DNA of 64,000 nt from Pseudomonas guineae (GTDB lineage: Bacteria; Pseudomonadota; Gammaproteobacteria; Pseudomonadales; Pseudomonadaceae): NCBI RefSeq assembly GCF_900113745.1, contig NZ_FOQL01000002.1:124001-188000 (forward strand), written 5' to 3'. Position numbers and translations under genes: made by a program. Within the stretch, counting starts at the first letter, position 1, and each line of letters starts with the position of its first letter. Below, piece by piece: positions 1 through 9,287 of the stretch. The notes beneath the pieces were generated by a model. The model was not told where the DNA came from. It saw only the letters and a program-made list of their open reading frames with translations, and made no database searches.

Positions 1-3000
1 CCTACACCATCAATCTGTTGCAACCGCTGATGCATCCGGTCAGTGGCACCGAAGACGATATCACGTTGAACATCGGCTACACGGTGACTGACGGGGATAA
101 CGACTCGGCCACGGGCTCGTTGGTCGTGACGATTGATGACGATACCCCGACCATTCAGGCCGGGAATATTGGAGTGACCTCCTTTGTCACCTTCCAGGGC
201 TCCGATGCTGGCTTCAGCAACTCCTATGGCTATTACAACAAGGCGCCAGATGGCTCACCAATAGACGGCAAAGTGATTTGGGCCAATGTGCATGCTCAAT
301 CTGTTGGCGATGTGGGTGATCTCAGTGGTCTAGACCCAGCTAATACGGGCTTCTTTATCATCCCTAACGGCGGGGCCAATGCCGGCCTGGCTAATGGCTC
401 TGTCGTGACCTTCGAGCTTGTCGCGGGTCAGTGGCAGGCCAATCTGGGTGGTGTGCCACTAGTGGGGGCTGACGGCGCCAATGTGCTGTTCAGTGATGCC
501 AGCTTGAACCCTGGTGGCTCGCACTTGCAGGACACCGGTAGCGTGGGTAATCAGAACTGGGAGGACAAAACTCTCACCTCGGACTACGACTACAACGATG
601 TCAGCGCCAATGTCACCTGGGGTTCAGCGCTGCAGGTTGATGAATCGGCCTTCCATATTGATGCAACGGCTAACTTCAGTGGCGTGTTCAATGTGCAACC
701 GGGTGCCGATGGTCTGCAAAGCTTGACCTACAACCTGAGTGTGCAGAACGCCAACTCGGGCCTGGTCGATACCGAAACCAACCAGGCGGTGATCCTCAGC
801 TTCAATGCGGGGGTTATTGAAGGCCGCACCTCTGGCACAAACCAATTGGTATTTACCCTGAGCGTCGATGTGGCAGGCACCGTTACTCTCGATCAGATTC
901 GCTCCATCGTTCACCCAACTGGCGACCCAGACGAAGCCAAGTTCTTGGGCGCGGGGCATATCAGCTTGAATGCCGTCGTGACCGATGGGGATGGTGATCA
1001 GGCCAGCGCCAGCCTTGATATCGGTACAGTCATCAGTTTCAAAGATGACGGCCCAAGTGTGCTACCGAATGCCCTGGTGCAACTGGACGACGATGCTCTG
1101 GCCAACGGCATTCCGGGGGGCGTGGGTGACGATGCGGATTCGATCAACGCCAGCGGCACGCTGGCCCACAGCTTCGGTGCGGATGGTGCGGGTAGCCTGC
1201 AGTGGCTGACCACTGGTGCTCCAGCCGGCTTCACCTATCAAACGTCAGGCAGCTCACTGCTGGTCAAGCAGGGAGCTACCCTCGTTTTGACTGTGACGCT
1301 TAATCAATCGACCGGCGCATACACAGTTACCCAAAATGCGCCAATCCAACATGCCACGGCTGATCAGGAGAACAACCAAGCCTTTACCCTGAGCTATCAG
1401 GTGACTGATAAGGATGGAGACAGCGCCACTGGCACCTTATCGCTCAATATTGACGATGACACCCCGCAAGCCCAAGACGACACTGCCACAGTACAAGCCT
1501 CGCAAGGTAAGGACTTCAATGTAGCCTTTGTGCTGGATTTCAGTGGCAGCATTGATAATACCGAGCTGAACACCATGCTGCAGGCCGTACGTGCTGCCGG
1601 GCAGGCATTGTTCAATGGCACCACAGGCGATGTGACGATCAAGGTCGTGGCCTTCTCCGGCACGGCGACTTCCTACGCCGCTGTTACCGACTATGCTGCT
1701 TTCTCGACTCTGATTGGCAGTCTCAATCCTGCTGAGACTGGAACTCGTCCGTTCAATGGGCAAACGGACTTTACTGCAGCGATTCAGGAAACCATGGGGG
1801 CCTACACCCCGGTAGCTGGGGCAAGCAACCAGGTGTTCTTTATCAGTGACGGTAACCCCAATGAGCAGACTGGCTCGGGTGGCAACTCGCTGAGCAATGC
1901 AACGGCTACAGCTTGGAGTGCTTTCGTTAATGGCCCGGTGGGTGTGAGCGTCACTGCCATCGGTGTAGGCAATGGCATCAATACCGCTCGCTTGCAGGAT
2001 GTGGATCTGGATGGCGTTGGTGCGCCTATTCTGGTTGGCGACTTCAATGGGCTGGTCGACACCCTGTTGGGCCAGATTGGCGCTCTGGTTAGCGGCAATG
2101 TGCTGCTGGGCAGTGACGGCGTTGCTGGTGGCGGTGATGACGATGCCTTTGGCGCGGACGGCCCTGGTTACATCCAGTCCATCGTGATCAACGGCATTAC
2201 CTATGTATGGGATGGCGCGGGCACTATCGATCCGAGTTCCGGGCCGAATATTGCCGGTAGCCAGCTGAGCAATATCACCACGGCTGAAGGCGGCAAGCTT
2301 AGCTTCAACTTCAGTACCGGGGCGTGGACCTATCAAGCGCCCTCAAATGTCGTCGGTGATAAAACCGAGACCTTCACCTACACCATCGTCGACAAAGATG
2401 GCGATCCATCCAGCGCTAACCTAACGGTATATGTTGAAGACACCAGTCCGATCATTGCGATGGTTGATGAGGATGAGTTGCCTGGTGGTATCACCGATAA
2501 CGATGCAATTACTACGGTTGCGACCGGCAATGTTGGCGAACTGGTTGTGGGTTCGTCAGCGGGTGTTCAGTTCAGTCTCTCGGGTAGCACTGCTGGCCTG
2601 CCAACGGCTAGTTCTGCTGGCGTTAGTCTGGTTTACAGCGTGGTTGGCAATACACTTATCGCCAAAGCAGGCGCCTCAGGCCCGACCATCTTCACTCTGC
2701 AGGTGCAAGCTAACGGCGACTACACCTTCACCCTCAGTGGTCCCCTGGATCACCCCGTCCCCGGTAGCGATGACAACGAACTGCTGGTGATGAACTTTGC
2801 CAGCATTCTGCTGGCCAGCAACGGCGTCGATCCGGTTGCTCTGCTAGGCGATTTCTTGGTGTATATCGAGAATGATGTGCCGACTATCAGTGCCGGCTCG
2901 CCCGTTGCCGATTCGTTGCAGGTGGATGAAACCAATCTGTCGATCAATACCAGCGTGAGCTTTGCTGCGTCCTTCAGTGGTCACTACGGTGCCGACGGCG

Positions 3001-5954
3001 CTGGTACTACCACCTACAGCCTGAGTGTCAGTGCTGCAGGTGTAGACAGTGGTCTGGATGACTCTGCCACCGGCAGTAATATCCTGCTGTTTAACGAGGC
3101 TGGGGTGGTTGTTGGGCGCGTAGGCAATGCGACCGGAGCGGTGTCCTTTACTGTCTCGGTGAATGCCAGCGGCCAGGTCACCCTCGATCAACAGCGGGCG
3201 ATTATCCATACCCCCAACAGTGGTGCAGATCAGGAATCCAGTTTGGCCGCTGCCAACCTGGTGCAACTGAGCGCCACTATTACCGATAAGGATGGTGATA
3301 CGGCTACGGCCTCGGTCAATCTGGGTAGCGCCATCAGCTTCAGAGATGATGGCCCGAGCATTAGCTCCAATGCAGTGGCGGCCGATAGTCTGCAGGTTGA
3401 TGAAAGCAATCTGTCCGGCAATGCCAGCATCAGTTTTGCTGGGGCATTTACATCTAGTTACGGCGCTGATGACGCTGGCAACATCGTCTACAGCCTTAAT
3501 GTCAGTGCTGCAGGTGCGGATAGCGGCCTGGATGACTCGCTCACCGGTAGCAATATTCTGCTGTTTCTAGAGGCAGGCAATGTGGTCGGTCGGGTGGGAA
3601 GTGCGGCAGGGGCAGTTTCCTTCACCGTTGCCGTGAATGCTGGCAATGGCACCGTTACCCTGGATCAACAAAGCTCGATCATCCATACACCTAACAGTGG
3701 GCCGAATCAGGAGGCTAGCCTGGCGGCAGGCAACTTGATCAAACTCAACGCCACAATCACTGACAAGGATGGCGATCAGGCTACAAGCTCGATTGACCTT
3801 GGGCATGCCATCAGCTTCTTGGACGATGCACCAAGCGCTGTTAGTCAGGTGCAGAACGGGCAAGCAGAAACCAATCTCAATACCAACTTGATCATCGTCT
3901 TGGATGTGTCAGGTAGCATGGGTAACTCATCTGGCGTAGGCGGTATGGACCGCCTGCAGGTCGCCAAAAATGCCTTGCTGGAGCTTCTGGAGCAATACGA
4001 TGCGCTGGGCGATGTGAAGGTCAGTTTTACGACCTTCTCTTCAAGTGCGTCGAGCGCCAGCAGTTGGTTGACAGTATCGGCTGCTAAGGCTGCAATCCTG
4101 GCTGCCACCGATAACGGTTCAACCAACTACGATGCTGCGTTGATCGATGCAATCAACTCGTTTGGTGAAAGCGGAAAAATTACCACCGGCAATGTGCAGA
4201 ATGTCGCCTACTTCCTCTCGGATGGTTACCCCAATGCACCAAGTGGTGATGGTGGAATCTCCAGTGCGGCAGGTTCGGCGGCGGGTTGGCCGGCACCTTA
4301 TTCGAATGGCGGGGTCTCCGAAGAGCAGGCGTGGATTAACTTCCTTACCGCGAACAATATTCGCGCCTATGCCTTGGGTATGGGCTCAGGAGTGGATGCC
4401 GGTGCACTTAACCCAATTGCCTACAATGGCACCAATGGCGGCAGTAACACCAACGCGATAGTGGTTAATGATTTCAACGACCTCACTGCAACCTTGGTGG
4501 CTACAGCCCAGGCTTCTCCAATCAATGGCAATCTGACGGCGGGAGGTGGTTTTGGTAGTGATGGTGGCTTTGTCCATACATTGCTGGTTAATGGCACAAC
4601 TTACACCTACTCAAAATCCTCCAATACGTTCGTTGCTACGGGAGGTGCCAATAACGGCAGCCTGACCGGGACTTCGTTGAAGGTGCTTACGGGCTCTGGC
4701 TCCGATATCACCGTGAACATGCTTACAGGCGGCTACACCTTCACCCCGCCCAGCACTATTACTACAGCGATTGCCCTGAGCATTGGCTTTACCCTAATTG
4801 ATAACGATGCCGATGCCACTGCCTTGGCGAGCCTCAACATTAATATCAACCCAGGGTCTGCCCCAATGGTCATTCGTGATGATCTGGTGTTGACCAATGT
4901 AAATACCCAGGGCGGCAATGATGTAATCAATATTCCAACTTGGGCGTTGCTTGCCAACGATAGCGGATCAAGTAGTGGATTGTTGTCGGTGCTGAATGTG
5001 ACAGGGGCTGTGGATGGCGGTGCGACTTTATCCGGCGCCACGGTCACATTTACCGAGGAAAGTGGTGGCGCCGCCGACGGTGGTAGTTTCACCTACGGTG
5101 CGTCAATTAACGGCAGCACTGTTCTCGATACAGCGGTTGTTGATGTTGTGCGCAGTGCCAATTCCAGCACACTGACAGGCACCTTCCGCAATGAAATCCT
5201 GCTTGGCCGTGATGGCAGCGATGACACCCTCAATGGCGGTGATGGCGATGACATTCTTATCGGTCTGAGTGGTAACGACACTCTGAACGGCGGTAATGGC
5301 AACGACATCCTGGCTGGTGGTGCCGGCAACGATGCGTTGAATGGTGGGGCAGGGATTGATACTGCCAGTTATATCGATGCGGCCTCGGCCGTAACTGTCA
5401 ATCTCGGTGTTGCCAGTGCGCAGAATACCGGCGGGGCAGGGACCGACACCCTCAGTAGTATCGAGAACCTGATTGGCTCAGGCTTTAACGACACATTAAT
5501 TGGTAATAACAGTGCCAACCTGCTGTTCGGTGGTGCCGGTAGCGATACGCTGGTCGGCAATGGTGGTGATGACATCCTGATTGGTGGGTTGGGTGCTGAC
5601 ACCATGACTGGTGGCTCGGGTAAAGATACTTTCCTGTGGCAAAAAGGCGGTTTGGGCGGTGGGGTGGATCACATCACTGATTTCAATGTGGACACCGCAG
5701 GCGTTAACTCCGACATCCTGGATTTGTCGCAGTTACTTTCGGGTGTTGGAACGAATCCGAGTGTTCTGCAGGATTACCTGGACTTTGCTTTCTTGGGCAC
5801 CACCACAACTATTAGTATCCGTACGGTAGCAGCAGGGCCAGTAGAGCAGCAGGTGATGCTGGACAATGTGAACCTTTCAACGCTCTACAGTAGTAGTGAC
5901 GAGGCCACTGTCATCATGAATATGCTGGACGACAATGCGTTGAAAACAGCCTAA
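1..5954 (+). CDS. Giant type I secreted RTX adhesin (LapA-like), 5' end outside window
   Basis: The reading frame is open from the first bases, so only the C-terminal ~1,980 residues are visible. Order seen: a DUF4114-like module (about nt 170-630, ending in an acidic DYDYND run); Asp-rich repeat modules; a first VWA domain with the MIDAS motif DFSGS (nt ~1506-2085); two near-duplicate ~150-residue modules (nt ~2900-3355 and ~3376-3830, of the DUF5801 kind); a second VWA domain with DVSGSMG (nt ~3879-4500); RTX nonapeptides of the GGxGxDxLx type (nt ~5205-5640); and a C-terminal tail like the type I secretion signal of this family. Such proteins leave through an ABC/MFP/TolC exporter and act at the cell surface in attachment and biofilm; calcium folds the RTX repeats. 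The N-terminal retention module that would show LapD/LapG-type control is outside the window, and so are the exporter genes. Confidence 0.88.
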   Translation, partial: YTINLLQPLMHPVSGTEDDITLNIGYTVTDGDNDSATGSLVVTIDDDTPTIQAGNIGVTSFVTFQGSDAGFSNSYGYYNKAPDGSPIDGKVIWANVHAQSVGDVGDLSGLDPANTGFFIIPNGGANAGLANGSVVTFELVAGQWQANLGGVPLVGADGANVLFSDASLNPGGSHLQDTGSVGNQNWEDKTLTSDYDYNDVSANVTWGSALQVDESAFHIDATANFSGVFNVQPGADGLQSLTYNLSVQNANSGLVDTETNQAVILSFNAGVIEGRTSGTNQLVFTLSVDVAGTVTLDQIRSIVHPTGDPDEAKFLGAGHISLNAVVTDGDGDQASASLDIGTVISFKDDGPSVLPNALVQLDDDALANGIPGGVGDDADSINASGTLAHSFGADGAGSLQWLTTGAPAGFTYQTSGSSLLVKQGATLVLTVTLNQSTGAYTVTQNAPIQHATADQENNQAFTLSYQVTDKDGDSATGTLSLNIDDDTPQAQDDTATVQASQGKDFNVAFVLDFSGSIDNTELNTMLQAVRAAGQALFNGTTGDVTIKVVAFSGTATSYAAVTDYAAFSTLIGSLNPAETGTRPFNGQTDFTAAIQETMGAYTPVAGASNQVFFISDGNPNEQTGSGGNSLSNATATAWSAFVNGPVGVSVTAIGVGNGINTARLQDVDLDGVGAPILVGDFNGLVDTLLGQIGALVSGNVLLGSDGVAGGGDDDAFGADGPGYIQSIVINGITYVWDGAGTIDPSSGPNIAGSQLSNITTAEGGKLSFNFSTGAWTYQAPSNVVGDKTETFTYTIVDKDGDPSSANLTVYVEDTSPIIAMVDEDELPGGITDNDAITTVATGNVGELVVGSSAGVQFSLSGSTAGLPTASSAGVSLVYSVVGNTLIAKAGASGPTIFTLQVQANGDYTFTLSGPLDHPVPGSDDNELLVMNFASILLASNGVDPVALLGDFLVYIENDVPTISAGSPVADSLQVDETNLSINTSVSFAASFSGHYGADGAGTTTYSLSVSAAGVDSGLDDSATGSNILLFNEAGVVVGRVGNATGAVSFTVSVNASGQVTLDQQRAIIHTPNSGADQESSLAAANLVQLSATITDKDGDTATASVNLGSAISFRDDGPSISSNAVAADSLQVDESNLSGNASISFAGAFTSSYGADDAGNIVYSLNVSAAGADSGLDDSLTGSNILLFLEAGNVVGRVGSAAGAVSFTVAVNAGNGTVTLDQQSSIIHTPNSGPNQEASLAAGNLIKLNATITDKDGDQATSSIDLGHAISFLDDAPSAVSQVQNGQAETNLNTNLIIVLDVSGSMGNSSGVGGMDRLQVAKNALLELLEQYDALGDVKVSFTTFSSSASSASSWLTVSAAKAAILAATDNGSTNYDAALIDAINSFGESGKITTGNVQNVAYFLSDGYPNAPSGDGGISSAAGSAAGWPAPYSNGGVSEEQAWINFLTANNIRAYALGMGSGVDAGALNPIAYNGTNGGSNTNAIVVNDFNDLTATLVATAQASPINGNLTAGGGFGSDGGFVHTLLVNGTTYTYSKSSNTFVATGGANNGSLTGTSLKVLTGSGSDITVNMLTGGYTFTPPSTITTAIALSIGFTLIDNDADATALASLNININPGSAPMVIRDDLVLTNVNTQGGNDVINIPTWALLANDSGSSSGLLSVLNVTGAVDGGATLSGATVTFTEESGGAADGGSFTYGASINGSTVLDTAVVDVVRSANSSTLTGTFRNEILLGRDGSDDTLNGGDGDDILIGLSGNDTLNGGNGNDILAGGAGNDALNGGAGIDTASYIDAASAVTVNLGVASAQNTGGAGTDTLSSIENLIGSGFNDTLIGNNSANLLFGGAGSDTLVGNGGDDILIGGLGADTMTGGSGKDTFLWQKGGLGGGVDHITDFNVDTAGVNSDILDLSQLLSGVGTNPSVLQDYLDFAFLGTTTTISIRTVAAGPVEQQVMLDNVNLSTLYSSSDEATVIMNMLDDNALKTA

Positions 5955-6036
5955 AAACGCATAGGCTCGCCGGTAAAACGGGGAGCCTATTCCCACATAC
6001 TCCGCTTGCTCTTGAACGACTGTTGTGTGGGCTATT

Positions 6037-6077
6037 AAAAATCAGCCTGCGACCGAAGAGGACTCGGGCTGATTTTT
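6037..6077. terminator. Bidirectional intrinsic terminator after the adhesin
   Basis: An 11-bp perfect inverted repeat (AAAAATCAGCC / GGCTGATTTTT) encloses a 19-nt loop, with A and T runs giving a U-tract on both strands. A weaker hairpin with arms ATAGGCTC/GAGCCTAT lies just before it at about 5959-5989. It separates the adhesin from the convergent gene at 6202-7080. Confidence 0.8.
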
Positions 6078-6201
6078 CATAGCTAAATACTTAGTGCGCG
6101 TTAGTTATTCAAGTGAACATCTGCAACTGTTTGCACGTAGGTTGCTGGATTCACTGGGGGGTAGCTGTGAGCAACATAGCGTGGGGCAAGGGTATGGCAG
6201 A

Positions 6202-7080
6202 TTAGGACTGCAACTGTTGCAGATACCCCACCACATCCGGCGCACCCGCCAGGCGTAGCCCTTCGCCCAGGGCCGTGGCTTCACTGGAGTGTTTGGGCAG
6301 CAGCAGAAACTCCGGTGAGCCCGGAGCCCCCATTAAAGAAAGGCGCGAATAGGGCAGGCCGTTATCCAGCAGCAGCGCCATAAAAGCAGGGTCACTCCAA
6401 GCAGCATTGGGCATGCCCAGTACGTGATAGTGCTGCTGCAGGTTGCTGAGGCCTTGCTCGCTCAAGCGGTAGCTGCTGAGTTCAGCCGGTAGATTGACTT
6501 CAAGCTCACGTCGACGGGCGTAGGCAATGGCGCAGGCGAAAGCCTCGCTATGGTGCTCGCCGGCCCAGAACACCCGATCACCACGCCAGCTGGCTTGACG
6601 CAGGGTGATGCGTTCACCTGCGAGAAAGCGCGGTAAGGCTTGGCTAATGGATTTAACGAAGTCTTTGTAGCTGATGATGCGTACCTGGCGGCAGAGCTCG
6701 CTGGCGGCGAAAGCCTCGAAGCTGGCGTGGTTGGCTTGCAGAGGGTTACAGGTCAATAGGCCATCGATCATGCGCAGGTCGAACGATGAGAGCTGTTGCT
6801 CGTGCGTCTCAATAACGCGCACGAGCATGGCATGTGCCTGCGCCTTGTCTTCCTGAACCGGACCGGAGAGCGCGTTGCGTGGTAGGTCGATCAGACGTTG
6901 TAGCTGAGGACCGTCTTGCCAGCAGATGCTTTCACGCAGTTGCGGCAGAGGGCTGAAAGGCAGACGCAGCTGGCTGGCGCGTTCGAGTATCTGGCGTTGC
7001 CCACGGCCAATAAGGCCTAGCCGTTGCGCTAGGGCACCGATGCGTGAGCTGAGGGTAGAGGGCTGCTCAGACAGACTCAT
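6202..7080 (-). CDS. Conserved Pseudomonas protein of unknown function
   Basis: A 292-residue soluble protein with no signal peptide or membrane segment. I do not recognise a catalytic motif. The sequence begins MSLSEQPSTL and contains a helical, Leu/Gln-rich first half (RIGALAQRLG, LERASQLRLP). I chose the ATG at 7080 because the conserved-looking region starts there and a GGAG lies 12 nt upstream; an in-frame ATG at 7107 is an alternative. It is transcribed away from the DUF2835/pyrD pair and converges on the adhesin. Its position next to pyrD and rmf matches an uncharacterised gene in other pseudomonads as I remember it, but no function should be inferred from that. Confidence 0.7.
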   Translation of the reverse strand: MSLSEQPSTLSSRIGALAQRLGLIGRGQRQILERASQLRLPFSPLPQLRESICWQDGPQLQRLIDLPRNALSGPVQEDKAQAHAMLVRVIETHEQQLSSFDLRMIDGLLTCNPLQANHASFEAFAASELCRQVRIISYKDFVKSISQALPRFLAGERITLRQASWRGDRVFWAGEHHSEAFACAIAYARRRELEVNLPAELSSYRLSEQGLSNLQQHYHVLGMPNAAWSDPAFMALLLDNGLPYSRLSLMGAPGSPEFLLLPKHSSEATALGEGLRLAGAPDVVGYLQQLQS

Positions 7081-7229
7081 GGCAGGTACTAACTCCGAAA
7101 TCACCATTGCTAGTTTGGCAGAGCCCGCTAAGCACTGCACAAGCTTTATCGGCCGTTCCGACAGGTTTTTTCAAGAGCCGCAGCGCGGCGTATGGCAAGA
7201 TTGCTGCAGTCAGTTGCAAAGGTGCCTCC

Positions 7230-7451
7230 ATGCCCAGTCTGGTGTTTGATATCGCGTTATCGGCCGAGCGCATGCGTGTGGTCTATCAAGGGCGTGCCAG
7301 CCGCATATTAGTGCAAAGTCGCGATGGGCGGAGTGTCAGTGTGCCAGCTCACCATTTCCGGCCATTTCTGACCCATGACGGTATCTATGGTTCCTTCGCG
7401 CTTGAGTTCAGCGCGACCGGTGCGTTGCTTAGCCTGCGCCGTTTGGGCTGA
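7230..7451 (+). CDS. DUF2835 family small protein
   Basis: A 73-residue protein beginning [13 protein letters not shown], with VPAHHFRPF in the middle and ending LRRLG. Length and sequence fit the DUF2835 family of small gammaproteobacterial proteins of unknown function. The start at 7230 is preceded by AAAGGTG at a normal distance; an upstream in-frame ATG at 7107 would overlap the start region of the divergent gene and adds non-conserved sequence, so I rejected it. It sits 80 bp upstream of pyrD on the same strand, with a possible promoter in between. No role is known to me. Confidence 0.75.
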   Translation: MPSLVFDIALSAERMRVVYQGRASRILVQSRDGRSVSVPAHHFRPFLTHDGIYGSFALEFSATGALLSLRRLG

Positions 7452-7489
7452 TACTGCCGTGTGCCTCGCCTATCAGGTACGCAGCCAGC

Positions 7490-7495
7490 TATAAT
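7490..7495 (+). promoter_or_regulatory. Possible -10 element for pyrD
   Basis: A perfect TATAAT lies 37 bp upstream of the pyrD ATG. No good TTGACA-like -35 is visible at 17 bp, so this is a weak call. Confidence 0.3.
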
Positions 7496-7531
7496 CGCGT
7501 CCTTTGTAACTTTATCGAGCTAAGCCTGCCC

Positions 7532-8566
7532 ATGTATACCCTGGCCCGCGAGCTGTTGTTCAAACTGTCCCCTGAAGCCTCCCACGAACTGTCCATCGAC
7601 CTGATCGGTGCCGGCGGTCGTTTGGGGCTTAACGGTTTACTGACCAAGAGCCCAGCTGTTCTGCCGGTTAAGGTGATGGGACTGGAATTCCCTAACCCGG
7701 TCGGGTTGGCTGCCGGGCTGGACAAGAACGGCGACGCCATTGATGGCTTTGCTCAGCTGGGCTTTGGTTTTGTTGAGATCGGTACCGTGACGCCGCGTCC
7801 GCAGCCGGGTAACCCAAAGCCGCGCTTGTTCCGTTTGCCTGAAGCCGAAGCCATTATCAATCGCATGGGCTTTAACAACCACGGTGTTGATCATCTTCTG
7901 GCTCGGGTACAGGCGGCTAAATACAAGGGCGTGCTGGGCATCAACATTGGCAAGAACTTCGATACCCCGGTCGAGAATGCAGTGGATGATTATCTGCTGT
8001 GCCTGGACAAGGTCTACCAGCATGCCAGCTACGTCACCGTCAACGTTAGCTCGCCCAACACCCCAGGGCTGCGCAGCCTGCAGTTTGGTGATTCGCTCAA
8101 GCAATTGCTCGAGGCCCTGCGCCAGCGTCAAGAAGACTTGGCTGCGCAGCATGGCAAGCGTGTACCGCTGGCGATCAAAATTGCGCCGGACATGAGCGAT
8201 GAAGAAACCGTCGAGGTTGCTAATGCGCTGGTTGAAGCCGATATGGATGCAGTGATTGCCACCAACACTACTTTGAGCCGCGAAGGTGTACATGGTCTGG
8301 AATGTGCCGATGAGGCCGGTGGTCTTTCTGGTGCACCAGTGCGTGACAAGAGCACTCACATTGTTCAGGTGCTGGCCAGTGAGCTCAAAGGTCGTTTGCC
8401 GATCATTGCGGTGGGCGGTATTACCGAAGGCAAGCATGCAGCCGAGAAGATCGCGGCCGGTGCCAGCTTGGTGCAGATTTATTCGGGGTTTATTTACAAA
8501 GGGCCGGCGTTGATTCGCGAAGCGGTCGATGCCATCGCCGCGTTACCGCATAAAGTGCAGAGATAA
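7532..8566 (+). CDS. pyrD: Dihydroorotate dehydrogenase, class 2 (quinone-dependent)
   Basis: Oxidises dihydroorotate to orotate, the fourth step of de novo pyrimidine synthesis, passing electrons through FMN to membrane quinone. The 344-residue length is right for class 2 enzymes, which carry an N-terminal amphipathic helical extension (here [15 protein letters not shown]). Family motifs seen are [13 protein letters not shown] (FMN/substrate region), RMGFNNHG, the active-site loop [11 protein letters not shown] with the catalytic Ser of class 2, IKIAPD, and IAVGGI near the C terminus for phosphate binding. It is followed directly by an intrinsic terminator, so it ends its transcript. rmf lies just downstream on the opposite strand. 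Confidence 0.97.
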   Translation: MYTLARELLFKLSPEASHELSIDLIGAGGRLGLNGLLTKSPAVLPVKVMGLEFPNPVGLAAGLDKNGDAIDGFAQLGFGFVEIGTVTPRPQPGNPKPRLFRLPEAEAIINRMGFNNHGVDHLLARVQAAKYKGVLGINIGKNFDTPVENAVDDYLLCLDKVYQHASYVTVNVSSPNTPGLRSLQFGDSLKQLLEALRQRQEDLAAQHGKRVPLAIKIAPDMSDEETVEVANALVEADMDAVIATNTTLSREGVHGLECADEAGGLSGAPVRDKSTHIVQVLASELKGRLPIIAVGGITEGKHAAEKIAAGASLVQIYSGFIYKGPALIREAVDAIAALPHKVQR

Positions 8567-8592
8567 AAAAGGGCTCCCTGAAGGAGCCCCTG
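8567..8592 (+). terminator. Terminator after pyrD
   Basis: Stem GGGCTCC/GGAGCCC with a 4-nt loop, preceded by an A-run. The U-tract is poor on the + strand, while the A-run gives one on the - strand, so it may serve rmf as well. Confidence 0.6.
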
Positions 8593-8648
8593 GGCTCGCG
8601 CCCGCCGCTCGGATGGAGCGTGCTTGGTGAAGTCGGTAGGTTCCTGAA

Positions 8649-8864
8649 TCAGCCGACTGCGTGAAGTTCGTTAAGTCGATGGATGCCGGCGGCGCCGGTC
8701 ATGCCGTCCCAGTTGTCACCGCGGCCTTCGCGCCAGCCGTTCAACCAAGCTTGGCGGACAGAGGGGAGGGTGAAGGGGCAGAGCTCGCGGGATTTCCCGC
8801 TGATGCCGTATTGATAACCACGCAAAAAAGCTCTTTCTAACGGATCACGCTTAAGTCTTCTCAT
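8649..8864 (-). CDS. rmf: Ribosome modulation factor
   Basis: A 71-residue basic protein that pairs 70S ribosomes into inactive 100S dimers in stationary phase and stress. The sequence matches the family along its length: MRRLKRDPLERAFLRGYQYG at the N terminus, then CPF, RQAWLNGWREGR and GMTG. The neighbourhood pyrD-rmf-rlmKL is the one found in pseudomonads and enterics. The C-terminal extension after GMTG is typical of Pseudomonas Rmf. Regulation is expected to be stationary-phase-linked, but I cannot read a specific promoter from the sequence. Confidence 0.95.
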   Translation of the reverse strand: MRRLKRDPLERAFLRGYQYGISGKSRELCPFTLPSVRQAWLNGWREGRGDNWDGMTGAAGIHRLNELHAVG

Positions 8865-9084
8865 AGGGTGAAGCCCTCAATGTTGACTGTTATGTCCCTT
8901 AGACCTTGTCGCAAGGTCAGGCAGAAATAGACTGCCTACGGAGTCCGCTGCCGGCGTTGCGAGCCTCCTTGCCATCACCATTGCAGTGTTGGCCTGAGGT
9001 GATTTCTAACCAATGCGCGGGTGCCTGTGAATGATCGTTTCGTCATAAGGCCGTAACATTTTCGAGGGTCAAGCCATAAGGACG

Positions 9085-9213
9085 ATGCCGGCATCTTGGT
9101 TTAACGCCGAAGCACCTATGCTGTGGGCGTCTACGCTGGTCATGCTGGTGTTTTGCTATCGCGAATGGAATGCGATTGAGACTGTTGTTTATTCCGACGA
9201 AGTGTCGTGCTGA
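9085..9213 (+). CDS. Candidate 42-residue small membrane protein
   Basis: An ORF in the 423-bp gap between rmf and rlmKL. It encodes MPASWFNAEAPMLW, then a hydrophobic stretch ASTLVMLVFC long enough for a short membrane segment, then a polar tail rich in acidic residues. AAGGA lies only two bases before the ATG, which is too close for an ideal ribosome binding site, so translation is uncertain. I do not recognise a family. The rest of the gap (8865-9084 and 9214-9287) shows no other gene to me and should hold the rmf and rlmKL promoters. Confidence 0.3.
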   Translation: MPASWFNAEAPMLWASTLVMLVFCYREWNAIETVVYSDEVSC

Positions 9214-9287
9214 GACGCTTTGTCACTTATTTTAGGTGTGCTGATTGTGCGGCACCCCGTTGATTGCCTTAGGCACTGGAAATTCCC

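Noticed and set aside
1437..2336. 299-codon open frame on the - strand inside the adhesin
   Set aside because: It is antisense to a strongly supported coding frame with domain matches and has no recognisable protein features. Repetitive Asp/Gly-rich genes often leave open antisense frames.
5205..5640. Regularly spaced short repeats that might suggest a CRISPR-like array
   Set aside because: They are RTX nonapeptide codons (GGxGxDxLx) in frame with the adhesin; spacing is 27 bp without unique spacers.
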